DNA of 64,000 nucleotides from Haloarcula sp. CBA1129 (GCF_008729015.1 NZ_RKSM01000001.1:496001-560000); one strand, 5' to 3'. Positions 18,306 through 26,982 are shown, counted from the first letter of the stretch. Made by a program: numbers and translations. Notes: generated by a model from the sequence alone, not told the origin.

Positions 18306-19614
18306 CACCGAGACCGAGGCCGACGCCGACGCCGAGACGGCGTCCGAGCCACAGGCCGCCACGACCGTCGAGACGGAATGGCCCCGAGAGTACCTCCGGG
18401 ACCACACCGCCCACATCCTCGTCATCGCCCTGCTGGCGCTGTACCCGTCGGTGTATCACACGCTGTTGAACTCGCCGGTCAGTGCCGAGACACAGATGCT
18501 CCTACCGACAGTGGAGACGATGGTCGGTGTGCTGTACTTCGGGCTCTTTGCCATCTCGTTTGACTTCATCAGCGGCTACACCGGCTACCTCTCGTTCGGC
18601 CACGCGGTGTTCTACGGCACCGGCGCGTACACGGTCATCCTCATCGCCAACGGAAAGCTGCCGCTGCTGGGGCCCGGCACGCCGTTCATGCTGTCGCTCG
18701 TGGTCGGCGGCCTCGTCGCTGTCGTACTGGCGATACTGGTCGGACTGGTGTCGTTCCGGCTGTCGGGCGTCTATTTCGCGATGATCACGCTCGGCTTCGC
18801 GCAGGTGCTGTACGTGTTCGTCCGCGGCTGGGATTACGTGGCGACCAACCCCCGCGACGGCCCTGCGGTCGGGCCGAGCCACGCCGAAGGGTTCCAGATC
18901 GGCGTCCCCGGTATCGACCAGTTGTCGCTGTCAATCGGCGTGCTGACCGGCGATGAAGTGGCCCTCCTTGGGTCGGTACTGTCCGGGACGGAGGTGTCCT
19001 ACTACATGATCGGCCTCGTCGTTCTCGCCTGCTATTTCGCCATGCAGCGCGTCATCCACTCTCCGTTTGGCAGAGTGCTGATTGCCATTCGGGAGAACGA
19101 AGAGCGCGCCATCGCTATCGGCTACAACACCTACCTCTACAAGCTCGGTGCCTTCGCCATCAGCGGCTTCTTCGCGGCCGTCGCCGGCGGCCTGTTCGCC
19201 GGATTCAAGCGTTCGGCCAGTCCGGAGAACGCCTTTTACTTTCTGGTGACCGGCGACGCTCTGCTGGCGAGCATTATCGGTGGGTTCGGCACGCTCGCCG
19301 GCTCACTGTACGGCCATCTGTTCGACGAGACAGTGCGAGAATTCCTCTCGAAGGCCGGACAGGGGGGCGGCCTGTTGCCGTACCTTCGCGCGTTGCTGGG
19401 CCAGAAAACGCTGGACGCCACGCTGGTCGGAGACACGACCATCGGCGGGCTCATCGACCTGCTGTTGAACGGGCACGCGAGCCTGTACGTCGGTCTCGTG
19501 TTCGTGCTGTTCGTCCTCTACGTCCCCGACGGACTGCTGGGGACGCTCCGGGCGCGCGTCGGCGGGACGTTCGCCGAGGCACTGCCGGAGAGGCTCTGGG
19601 GTGAGTCGGAATGA
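18301..19614 (+). CDS. livM: ABC transporter permease, LivM type (probable non-standard start)
   Basis: This is the second permease of the importer. Clear homology runs through FISGYTGYLSFGHAVFYGTGAY, the cytoplasmic loop SPFGRVLIAIRENEERAIAIG and a GGFGTLAGSLYGHL helix. The first standard in-frame start is the GTG at 18451, but that would delete a hydrophobic first helix (HILVIALLALYPSVYHTLL) encoded just upstream. The only near-cognate codon that keeps it is ATT at 18301, which overlaps the livH stop (ATTAG), giving an acidic N-terminus STETEADADAETASEP. I therefore extend the gene to 18301 (437 aa). The end is certain, the start is not. Confidence 0.85.
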   Translation: MSTETEADADAETASEPQAATTVETEWPREYLRDHTAHILVIALLALYPSVYHTLLNSPVSAETQMLLPTVETMVGVLYFGLFAISFDFISGYTGYLSFGHAVFYGTGAYTVILIANGKLPLLGPGTPFMLSLVVGGLVAVVLAILVGLVSFRLSGVYFAMITLGFAQVLYVFVRGWDYVATNPRDGPAVGPSHAEGFQIGVPGIDQLSLSIGVLTGDEVALLGSVLSGTEVSYYMIGLVVLACYFAMQRVIHSPFGRVLIAIRENEERAIAIGYNTYLYKLGAFAISGFFAAVAGGLFAGFKRSASPENAFYFLVTGDALLASIIGGFGTLAGSLYGHLFDETVREFLSKAGQGGGLLPYLRALLGQKTLDATLVGDTTIGGLIDLLLNGHASLYVGLVFVLFVLYVPDGLLGTLRARVGGTFAEALPERLWGESE

Positions 19615-19766
19615 CGAACACAGTGACAACGACCGTCGAACCGCCCGACAGAACGATGACTTGGGCATGGGGTGGCCGCGCACCGCGTGGCTCCTCAACA
19701 GAGATGTATCGACAACTGGACGACCTGCCGTGTGACCACCTGCAGACGGAATCAGGAGAGCAATGA
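19611..19766 (+). CDS. 51-aa small protein of unknown function inside the transporter operon
   Basis: An ATG at 19611 overlaps the livM stop as ATGA, and the TGA at 19764-19766 overlaps the ATG of the hydrolase gene in the same way. The 51-residue frame has one region rich in Trp/Gly/Arg (TMTWAWGGRAPRGSSTEMYR) and a single cysteine near residue 41. The exact double overlap is the pattern of translationally coupled genes in this operon and is the main evidence that it is real. I do not recognise the family, and there is no transmembrane segment. A regulatory or accessory subunit is possible. Confidence 0.6.
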   Translation: MTNTVTTTVEPPDRTMTWAWGGRAPRGSSTEMYRQLDDLPCDHLQTESGEQ

Positions 19767-20617
19767 GTACGGAACCGGACCACTTGAAGGATATCCAACC
19801 AGAAACAGCTAGTATGCACTACGCGACCAACGACGGCGTCGACATCGCCTACGAGCGTGATGGACCGTCGGACGCCGAGACCGTTGTCTTCGTCGAAGGC
19901 ATCGGCTACGGCCGCTGGATGTGGCTGTGGCAACAGGAGGCGCTCGTCGACGAGTACGAGACCATCGTGTGGGACAACCGCGGCACCGGTAACTCGGACG
20001 AGCCCGAGGGGCCGTACACGATGAGCCAGATGGCCGGCGATTTAGAGGCCGTTCTCGATGATGCCGGCGTCGAGCAGGCCCACGTCGTCGGGGCCAGCAT
20101 GGGCGGAATGGTCGCCCAGCAGTACGCGCTGGAGTACGACCGGGCACAGTCGCTGACGCTCATGTGTACGTCGCCGGGCGGCCCCGAAGCCAGACCGGTC
20201 CCCGAGGGGACACAGCAGCGGATGTTCGACGTGCCCGACGACCTCGACGAGCGTGAACTCCGGCGATACAAGATGCAGCCGGCGCTCTCGAAGCGATTCA
20301 TGGCGGCCCACGAGGACCTCATCGAGCGCATCATCGACTGGCGCATCGACAGCGACGCCAGCGACCGGGCCCTCGAATGGCAAGGGGCGGCAGTGCAGGC
20401 GTTCGACGCGTCGGACCGCCTCGGGGAACTTACGGAGCCGTGCCTGATCATCCACGGGACCGCCGACGAGGTAGTACCCTACGAGAACGGGAAACTGCTG
20501 GCCCGGCGCTTGCCCAGCCCCGACTTCATCACCGTCCACGGCGGCCCGCATCTGTTTTTCATCGAGGAGTACGAGCGCGTCAACACACAGATACGGGAGT
20601 TCATCGACGATGTCTGA
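19763..20617 (+). CDS. Alpha/beta hydrolase
   Basis: This 284-aa serine hydrolase has an alpha/beta fold resembling 3-oxoadipate enol-lactonases and esterases. The nucleophile elbow is GASMGGM near residue 112, the acid is probably the Asp in IHGTADEVVP near 234, and the histidine lies in VHGGPHLFF near 260. The oxyanion-hole region reads VFVEGIGYGRWMW. A second ATG at 19815 would drop a 17-residue acidic N-terminus; the first is chosen for its ATGA overlap with the preceding small gene. It overlaps the ligase gene by 8 bases. It may release an acid from an imported ester or lactone for CoA activation (inference). Confidence 0.9.
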   Translation: MSTEPDHLKDIQPETASMHYATNDGVDIAYERDGPSDAETVVFVEGIGYGRWMWLWQQEALVDEYETIVWDNRGTGNSDEPEGPYTMSQMAGDLEAVLDDAGVEQAHVVGASMGGMVAQQYALEYDRAQSLTLMCTSPGGPEARPVPEGTQQRMFDVPDDLDERELRRYKMQPALSKRFMAAHEDLIERIIDWRIDSDASDRALEWQGAAVQAFDASDRLGELTEPCLIIHGTADEVVPYENGKLLARRLPSPDFITVHGGPHLFFIEEYERVNTQIREFIDDV

Positions 20618-22268
20618 GTTCGGTCCCGGCACCCCACAAGAGTGGGTCGGTGCGTGGAGCGAGCGCCGGGCCGCGCTCACGCCGACCCGCGAGGGACTGG
20701 TGGACGCGACGACCGGTGAGCGGTTCACCTATGCCGAACTGGACCGCCGCGCGAACCGGACCGCTCGCTTGCTCCGGCAGTACGGCGTCGGCACGGACAG
20801 TGATACCGCCAGAACTGACACAGCCGGGAGCGTCGCCGTCGTCTCGCGGAACCGGCCCGCCGTCGTCGACCTGTTCTTCGCCACCGGCAAGACCGGGAGC
20901 CGGCTGGCTCCGCTGTCCCACCGACTCGCGCCCCCCGAACTCGCCGCGCTTCTCGACCGCGTGAACCCGGAGATACTCGTCGTCGAGGCCCCCTTCGCCG
21001 ACGCTGTCTCGACCGCCCTGGAGACAGCCGACGCGACTGCGCCCCAACTCATCCATCTCGAAACCGCGGCAGACGGCGCGTCCTCGGTCGCCGAACTCGA
21101 TAGCACGCCCTACGCTTCGGCCCTCCCCGAGGACGGCTCGTCCGTCGAGACAGCGACTCCGGCTCCCGGCGACACGCACCTCCTCCTGCACACCGGCGGG
21201 TCGACGGGGACGCCCAAAGAGACGGAAATCACCCACCGCGGTATCGTCTGGAACTCCCTGAACACGATTACGGCTTGGGGGCTGCGGGCCGACGACGTGA
21301 CGCCGATGGTGTTTCCGCTGTTCCACACCGGCGGCTGGAACGTCCTCACCGTCCCGCTGTGGCATATGGGCGGGACGGTCGTCATCGCCCGCGAGTTCGA
21401 CCCCGGCGACGTACTGGAGACCATCGATGCCGAGGGCGGGACCGTTCTCGTCGCCGTCCCCGCAGTGCTTCGGATGATGACCCAGCACGACCGCTGGGAC
21501 AGCACGGACCTCTCGACGCTCCGCTTCGCCAAGTCCGGCGGCGGCCCCTGTCGCAAGAGCGTGATGGAGACGTGGTGGGACCGCGGCGTCGACCTCTCGC
21601 AGGGGTACGGCCTCACCGAATGCGGCCCGAACAACTTCGCGATGCCGGAGGGATGGCCCCGCGAGAAGGCCGATTCGGTCGGCAAGCCGGCGATGCACGT
21701 CGACGCCAGAGTCGTCGAACCAGCGGACGCGGCCGACGGGGACAGCGCCACCGGCCAACGAAAGACCGTCGACCCCGACACCGTCGGCGAACTCCAGTTG
21801 CGCTCACCCCACGCTGCGACGGGCTATCTCGACAACCCCGAGGCCACGGCTGAGACGTTCAGCGACAACTGGGTGTCGACTGGCGACCTCGCCCGTGTCG
21901 ACGCGGACGGCTACTACTACATCGAGGGCCGCACCAAACATATGTTCGTCAGCGGCGGCGAGAACGTCTATCCCGCGGAGGTCGAGGACGCTATCGCCGC
22001 CCATCCTTCGGTCGCTGACGTCGTCGTGATTCCAGTCCCAGATGACAGGTGGGGACATGTCGGGAAGGCTATCATCGAACCTGCGCCCGATGTCACGACG
22101 GAGGGAGCCGGCGACAGACCGCTCACGCTCGACGACCTCCGGGCGTTCCTCGATGACCGCCTAGCCCGGTACAAACACCCCTGCGAAATCGCGTTCGTCG
22201 AGGCGATGCCGACCAGCGGCCCGGACAAGATTGACCGGGGTGCAATCTCGGATCGATTCGGGACATAA
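20610..22268 (+). CDS. Acyl-CoA synthetase, AMP-forming
   Basis: This 552-aa enzyme of the ANL superfamily activates a carboxylic acid with ATP to an acyl-AMP and then to the CoA thioester. The phosphate-binding motif LLHTGGSTGTPKETEITHRG lies near residue 190, SQGYGLTECGPNNF near 330, and the adenylate-binding DLARVDADGYYYIEGRTKHM near 430. The catalytic lysine is probably in GPDKIDRGAI at the C-terminus. The overall pattern is like long- or medium-chain and aromatic acid ligases, and the substrate is not predictable. Overlap with the hydrolase gene places it at the end of the transport operon, suggesting uptake, hydrolysis and activation of one compound. Confidence 0.92.
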   Translation: MSEFGPGTPQEWVGAWSERRAALTPTREGLVDATTGERFTYAELDRRANRTARLLRQYGVGTDSDTARTDTAGSVAVVSRNRPAVVDLFFATGKTGSRLAPLSHRLAPPELAALLDRVNPEILVVEAPFADAVSTALETADATAPQLIHLETAADGASSVAELDSTPYASALPEDGSSVETATPAPGDTHLLLHTGGSTGTPKETEITHRGIVWNSLNTITAWGLRADDVTPMVFPLFHTGGWNVLTVPLWHMGGTVVIAREFDPGDVLETIDAEGGTVLVAVPAVLRMMTQHDRWDSTDLSTLRFAKSGGGPCRKSVMETWWDRGVDLSQGYGLTECGPNNFAMPEGWPREKADSVGKPAMHVDARVVEPADAADGDSATGQRKTVDPDTVGELQLRSPHAATGYLDNPEATAETFSDNWVSTGDLARVDADGYYYIEGRTKHMFVSGGENVYPAEVEDAIAAHPSVADVVVIPVPDDRWGHVGKAIIEPAPDVTTEGAGDRPLTLDDLRAFLDDRLARYKHPCEIAFVEAMPTSGPDKIDRGAISDRFGT

Positions 22269-22301
22269 TCCAGCAATGCAGGTGTATCTTCAAGAGGGGG
22301 G

Positions 22302-24194
22302 ATGCAGTTCTATTTACACAAGATGGCTGACACATATGCGACGGCGGACTCGATACACGTGTTGCAGGTCGACGACACCCCGCTACTCGACGAACCCGTC
22401 GAGTTCCCGGACGGGGAGAGTCCGGACTCGCTGACACTGACCACGACTGACCGGGCTGACAGTGCGCTTGCACGCCTCGAAGACAACACTATCGATGGTA
22501 TCGTCGCCGCGGACGACCTCCCGGACCGGTCCGGCTGTGCGTTTGTCGACGCGGTCCGCGAACGGGACAGCAATGTTCCGGTACTGTTGCTGACCGAGTC
22601 GGAATCCGTTGCCAGTGACGCAGTCTCGAACGGAGTCACTGACGTTTTCAGCAGAGACACGGCTGTCGGGTGTGGCGACCTCCTCGCCAATCGGATTCGA
22701 TTGCTCGTCGAACATCACCAGTCGACAGAAACCGCCAGCCGGACCAGACAGCGGCTCACAGAGCTAACCGAACAGTCCAACGAACTGCTGTGGGTGTTCT
22801 CCGGGGACTGGACCGAGATACAGTTCGTCAACTCGGCATACGAAACCATCTACGGCCGCTCCGTCGAGTCCTTGCAGGCCAACCCCGCGGAGTTCATGAC
22901 GGCGATTCATCCGACAGATCAGGACAGGGTCGTCCAAGCGATGCAGCGCGTGTCGGCGGGCGAGTCCGTCGAGCTCGAATTCCGCATCACCCGGCCCGAC
23001 GACGACCAGCGCTGGGTACGGGCCGAGGCGCAACCGATTGTCGAGGACGGCACAGTCACCAGAATCGTCGGTGCCTCACGTGACATCACCGAGCGGAAGC
23101 GACGCGAATCCGAGCGTGTCGCGAAACGAGAGAGCCCCGACGCGCCGGTTGATGCAGTACCGGATCTGTTCTATGAACTCGACGAGAACGGCGGTCTGGC
23201 TCGTTGGAATGATGCACTGGCGGCAGCCACCGGCTACGCAGACGCTGATTTGGCACAGATGGAGCTGGCAGCGCTCTTTGCTCCATCTGATCGTGAGAAC
23301 ATTCGCAACCGTATCGAAACGGCTTTCGAGACCGGTGAAACATCGTTCGAAGCCGACCTGCTGACCGCCGGTGGATCGACCGTTCGGTACGAATTCACCG
23401 GCAGCCGGGTACCGGCTGCTGACGGCTCGACTCCCGGCGTGGCCGGTATCGGGCGGGATATCTCCGACCGCGACAGCCGCCAGCAGGCGCTTGAACGGCA
23501 AAACGAGCGCCTCGAAGAGTTCGCCAGCGTCGTCAGTCACGATCTCCGGAATCCTCTAGACGTTGCCCGGGGCCAGCTAGAACTCGCACAGAGAGACCAC
23601 GATAGCGAGCATCTCGATGCGATCAAGCGATCTCACGACCGCATCGGACAGCTAATCGAAGACCTCCTGACGCTGGCCCAGAACGGCGAGGCAGCGCTCG
23701 ACAACGAGCCGGTGCCGCTCCAGACAATCATCGAACAGTGCTGGCAAACCGTCGAAACCGGCGGCGCAACGCTGGAGCTACGGACCGCCGCCGTGATCCG
23801 AGCAGACCCGAGCCGGCTCCGGCAACTGTTTGAGAACCTCATCCGGAACAGTGTGGAACATGGACAGACGCCACACACCGAGAGACAGGAAGACACTGGG
23901 GAGCAGCGTGCGGCAACCTCGACAGTACAGTCACAGGGAGCGGCGGCCGACCTGACGCTAACTGTCGGCGAACTGGACGACGGCTTCTACGTGGCCGACG
24001 ACGGCGTTGGGATACCGTCGGACGAGCGCGAGACGGTGTTCGAGGGTGGCTACTCGCTGGCTTCGGGCTCCGGATTCGGGCTCCGGATTGTCGACGAAAT
24101 CGTCGATACCCACGGCTGGTCGGTAGCGGCCACAGAAAGCGACGACGGCGGTGCTCGCTTCGAGATCACCGGCGTCGAGTTCGAAACGGTGTAA
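22302..24194 (+). CDS. PAS-domain sensor histidine kinase with a degenerate receiver
   Basis: This soluble 630-aa kinase lacks transmembrane segments. Residues 15-130 resemble a haloarchaeal receiver domain, but the usual phospho-acceptor motif (SD-x-D-M-P) reads AADDLPD, with Ala at the Asp position. Two PAS domains follow (about 145-270, ending RIVGASRDITERKRRE, and 285-395, ending GVAGIGRDISDRDSRQ). HisKA contains FASVVSHDLRNPLDVARGQL with the phospho-histidine. The ATPase domain has LFENLIRNSVEHG, VADDGVGIP and GSGFGLRIVDEI. A second ATG at 22323 begins MADTYATADSIHVLQ and could be the true start. It is transcribed downstream of the ligase gene, but the 33-base gap and unrelated function suggest a separate unit. 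Confidence 0.93.
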   Translation: MQFYLHKMADTYATADSIHVLQVDDTPLLDEPVEFPDGESPDSLTLTTTDRADSALARLEDNTIDGIVAADDLPDRSGCAFVDAVRERDSNVPVLLLTESESVASDAVSNGVTDVFSRDTAVGCGDLLANRIRLLVEHHQSTETASRTRQRLTELTEQSNELLWVFSGDWTEIQFVNSAYETIYGRSVESLQANPAEFMTAIHPTDQDRVVQAMQRVSAGESVELEFRITRPDDDQRWVRAEAQPIVEDGTVTRIVGASRDITERKRRESERVAKRESPDAPVDAVPDLFYELDENGGLARWNDALAAATGYADADLAQMELAALFAPSDRENIRNRIETAFETGETSFEADLLTAGGSTVRYEFTGSRVPAADGSTPGVAGIGRDISDRDSRQQALERQNERLEEFASVVSHDLRNPLDVARGQLELAQRDHDSEHLDAIKRSHDRIGQLIEDLLTLAQNGEAALDNEPVPLQTIIEQCWQTVETGGATLELRTAAVIRADPSRLRQLFENLIRNSVEHGQTPHTERQEDTGEQRAATSTVQSQGAAADLTLTVGELDDGFYVADDGVGIPSDERETVFEGGYSLASGSGFGLRIVDEIVDTHGWSVAATESDDGGARFEITGVEFETV

Positions 24195-24273
24195 CCGTGT
24201 CGCCGTTCCGGTATCGGGTGACCACCACGTCACCCGGTGCCGCCCCAGTCAACACCAAATGGGTGGTCGGACG

Positions 24274-25524
24274 TTACGCTTCGTCGAAGACGGTGTCGCC
24301 CTCGACGACGTGTTCTTCGACGGCGTCGAGATCGAGGGTGAGGCCGAGGCCCGGTTCTTCGGGAATCTCGATGTAGCCGTCCTCGATGACAGTCTCCTCG
24401 ACGAGGTCATCCCACCAGCCGAGCTCGTAGGAGTGGTACTCCACGGCCAGTGAGTTCGGGACCGAGGCCCCGACGTGTGCGCTCGCCATCGTCGCAATCG
24501 GCGAGGAGACGTTGTGCATCGCGACCGGGATGTAGTACTGGTTCGCCACATCGGCGACCTTGCGCGTCTCGCGCATCCCGCCGACTTTCGGCATATCCGG
24601 CGCGATCATGTCGACGGCCTGATTCTCGATGAGCCGTCGCTCCTCGGTGACACGGTAGCGGTTCTCGCCGACAGTGATCGGCGTGGTTGTGGACTTGGTG
24701 ACTTCCTCCTGCACTTCGAGGTTCTCCGGTGGGACGGGGTCTTCGAGCCACCAGACGTCGTACTCCTCGATGGCATCAGCGAGGCGCTTGCCAGAGCTCC
24801 CCGAGAACGTCCAGTGACAGTCGAAGGCCACGTCGGCCTCGTCTTTGACCTCCTCGGTGACTTTCTCGACGATCTCGGCCTTGTGGCGGATTTCGCCCGG
24901 GCGGAGGTGGCGGTTCGCGCGGTCCTTCTCCAGCCCGCTCGGCACGTCGAGGTCGAACTTCAGCGCGTCGTAACCCAGCTCGTCGACGACGCGGCGGGCC
25001 TCATCGGCACAGGCCTCGGGGTCGGCCTCCTCCTCGGTGTGGCAGTCACAGTACACGCGCATCTCGTCGCGGTACTTGCCACCGAGCAGCTGGTAGGCCG
25101 GGACTTCGAGGATTTTGCCCGCGAGATCGTGCAGCGCGACCTCGATGCCAGCGATAGCGGTGACGGTGACGCCCTCGACACTGCCCTCGCCGCTCATCTT
25201 CTGGATGAGGTGCTCGTAGAGGCGGTCGATGTCCAGCGGGTTCTCGCCGACGACGAACGGCTTCATCCGTTCGATGAGTTCCGGGACGCCAGCGCCCCAG
25301 TAGGCCTCGCCCGTGCCGACGATGCCTGCGTCAGTGTATATTCGGACGAGCGTCCACGGGAAGTTCCCGTCGACCATCGTCGTCTGCACGTCGGTAATCT
25401 CCACGTCGCGGCCGCCGCCGCGTTTGGCGGTAACGCCCATCGTCTCCGCGGAGAGCTCCCGCATCGTGTACTCTGCGTTCGGGTCGTGCAGGTCAGCGTA
25501 GTCTACGTCGTTTGCCTTTCCCAT
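24274..25524 (-). CDS. gnaD: Sugar-acid dehydratase of the enolase superfamily, probably D-gluconate dehydratase
   Basis: This 416-aa member of the mandelate racemase/muconate lactonising subgroup starts at the ATG MGKANDVDYADLHD. Metal ligands and catalytic residues expected of the fold are visible: LKFDLDVPS near residue 190, DVAFDCHWTFSG, WLEDPVPPEN, TVGENRYR and VAMHNVSSPIATM. Haloarchaeal gluconate dehydratase catalyses D-gluconate to 2-keto-3-deoxygluconate in the semi-phosphorylative Entner-Doudoroff pathway. The conserved N-terminal run (YTMRELSAETMG) fits my memory of that group, but xylonate or other aldonate dehydratases are close relatives. An upstream in-frame codon at 25548 is less likely. 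There are no pathway neighbours. Confidence 0.85.
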   Translation of the reverse strand: MGKANDVDYADLHDPNAEYTMRELSAETMGVTAKRGGGRDVEITDVQTTMVDGNFPWTLVRIYTDAGIVGTGEAYWGAGVPELIERMKPFVVGENPLDIDRLYEHLIQKMSGEGSVEGVTVTAIAGIEVALHDLAGKILEVPAYQLLGGKYRDEMRVYCDCHTEEEADPEACADEARRVVDELGYDALKFDLDVPSGLEKDRANRHLRPGEIRHKAEIVEKVTEEVKDEADVAFDCHWTFSGSSGKRLADAIEEYDVWWLEDPVPPENLEVQEEVTKSTTTPITVGENRYRVTEERRLIENQAVDMIAPDMPKVGGMRETRKVADVANQYYIPVAMHNVSSPIATMASAHVGASVPNSLAVEYHSYELGWWDDLVEETVIEDGYIEIPEEPGLGLTLDLDAVEEHVVEGDTVFDEA

Positions 25525-25731
25525 ACCCCCGCTTGCTATCGGCGTCACAAAAGTGTAGAGGAAATCGGTTTCACACCGTTACGGCTACGCGACACTTGTT
25601 TCCACTTCCAGCCCCGGCTATAGTCCCCTCTCGCTGTAGTCTATTCGCGTCCGCCTCGGTTCGCTTGACCTAGCACCCAGTCCAGCGAAGGAATGCCGTC
25701 GCTGTCTGATCAGGTTTTACAGAAGTTGAAG

Positions 25732-25802
25732 TGGGACCGCCGAGATTCGAACTCAGGTCCGACGGACCCCATCCGCCGAGGATACCGCTACCCCACGGTC
25801 CC
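25732..25802 (-). tRNA. tRNA-Pro (anticodon GGG)
   Basis: Read on the minus strand, a 7-bp acceptor stem GGGACCG/CGGTCCC closes the molecule, followed by an unpaired A and no encoded CCA. The T arm has CTGAG, loop TTCGAAT, CTCGG. The anticodon stem GGCGG/CCGTC (one G-U pair) encloses the loop ATGGGGT with U33 and anticodon GGG, which reads CCC and CCU proline codons. No intron is seen. The D arm fits archaeal tRNA-Pro (GGGGTAGCGGTAT). Confidence 0.93.
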
Positions 25803-25896
25803 GTACTCCGTCAGAAGAGGGTGTTTTAATTAAGGGCTTCGCTTTGGTGACGAAGTGACATCCCGTGACGGGGAACGCGATGCCAGCGCGTCACCA

Positions 25897-26982
25897 TTAC
25901 TCGGCGACTTCGATACCGGCGCTGTCGATGGTCACTTCGTCAAGCGACCACCCCTCGCTCGCTGACCGGACATCGACACCGATAGCATTCTGCTCGGCGG
26001 TCACGGAGATAGTCGAATCAGAAACAGTCCACGACGCGTTGGTCTTGACCGCGTGGATTCCCTGTTGCCGGCTTTCGATGGTCGTATTCTGGATAGTCCA
26101 TTCCCCGGTTGTGCGAGCGGTGAAAACCCCGATATCTCGGGTTTCGAGAGTGGAATCTTCTAGTGTCCATGTCCCGCTCGAGAAGGCAGTCACGAGACCG
26201 GTGTCGCTCCGGTGGACTGTCAGATCGGTCACTGTCCAGTTGCCACCGCTATCGATAGCTTTGACGCCAGTATCACTACGGCGGACCTCCGTGTTCTGGA
26301 CCGTCCAGTCGCCGGTTGTCCCGGAGGCGTCGACGCCGTCAGCGCCGGATCGGTCGACGACCACCGCTTCGACCGTCCAGTCGCCCGTAGACCCACGGAC
26401 ATCAGCGCCGTCGCCACCGACATCGACGAAGCGGGTGTCGCGAATCGTCCAGTCACCGCTGGTCTCGCGGGCGAACACGCCGCTGTAGGTCGTACTGGCG
26501 ACGGCGGTGTCCTCAATAGTCCAGTTCCCAGTCGTATTCGGCGCGTAGATACCGACGCTGGCAGCGATAACCGTCGTGTCGGTGAGCGTCCAGTCGCCGC
26601 TGGTTCCGTTCGCCGCGAGGCCGAAGCGGTAGTTCCGCACGGTGAATCCGGTGACGTTCGGTTCGGCTGTGCCGGCCACCGTGACGCCGGTCCCGTTGAC
26701 GAACCGCGAGCCGTCAAGGATCGCCCGGTCGGGTGCGACGATGGTGATGCTCTCGTTGATTCGGACTTCTTCGTAGTAGGTGCCCGGACGGACCTCGATG
26801 GTAGCGCCGCTATTGGCGGCGTCCACGGCAGCCTGTATCGACCGGTAGTCAGCACTCCCGTCTTTGCCGACGGTCAATGTGTCCTGTCCCGTCTGTGTCC
26901 CTGCCACGCCCGCCGGCAACACGGCGAGGGTCAGCACTACCGACAGCAGGAAGGCAAGCAGTGTCGTGCGCGCATCGTCCAT
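25897..26982 (-). CDS. Secreted right-handed beta-helix protein with Trp-ladder repeats
   Basis: This 361-aa protein has a hydrophobic N-terminal export signal ending near residue 30 (VLPAGVAGTQ). Residues 35-110 contain a pectin-lyase-like start, DYRSIQAAVDAANSGATIEV and GTYYEEVRI. The rest consists of ten imperfect coils centred on a G-x-W-T motif (Trp at 131, 154, 178, 202, 226, 249, 272, 295, 318, 345), mostly 23-24 residues apart, the length of one beta-helix turn. No catalytic residues of polysaccharide lyases are evident, so a structural or carbohydrate-binding surface role is as likely as an enzyme. Many N-x-S/T sequons suggest glycosylation at the cell surface. It stands alone. Confidence 0.85.
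   Translation of the reverse strand: MDDARTTLLAFLLSVVLTLAVLPAGVAGTQTGQDTLTVGKDGSADYRSIQAAVDAANSGATIEVRPGTYYEEVRINESITIVAPDRAILDGSRFVNGTGVTVAGTAEPNVTGFTVRNYRFGLAANGTSGDWTLTDTTVIAASVGIYAPNTTGNWTIEDTAVASTTYSGVFARETSGDWTIRDTRFVDVGGDGADVRGSTGDWTVEAVVVDRSGADGVDASGTTGDWTVQNTEVRRSDTGVKAIDSGGNWTVTDLTVHRSDTGLVTAFSSGTWTLEDSTLETRDIGVFTARTTGEWTIQNTTIESRQQGIHAVKTNASWTVSDSTISVTAEQNAIGVDVRSASEGWSLDEVTIDSAGIEVAE
25933..26610 (-). repeat. Ten tandem 23-24 codon repeats in the beta-helix gene
   Basis: The coding repeats correspond to residues 125-350 and share G-[DNE]-W-T-[ILV]-x-[DN]-T/S-x-[VFIL] followed by a variable turn and G-[IV]. Spacing between Trp codons is 23, 24, 24, 24, 23, 23, 23, 23 and 27 codons. 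DNA identity between units is low apart from the Gly-Asp-Trp-Thr codons, so the array is old rather than recently expanded. Confidence 0.75.

Noticed and set aside
18307-18345. Short GCC-GAC rich run at the livM N-terminus as a DNA repeat.
   Set aside because: It encodes an acidic Ala/Asp stretch common in haloarchaeal termini and is too short to be a functional repeat.
25933-26610. CRISPR-like array suspected from the regular spacing in the beta-helix gene.
   Set aside because: The repeats are coding (23-24 codons), degenerate at DNA level and in frame, so they are protein repeats.
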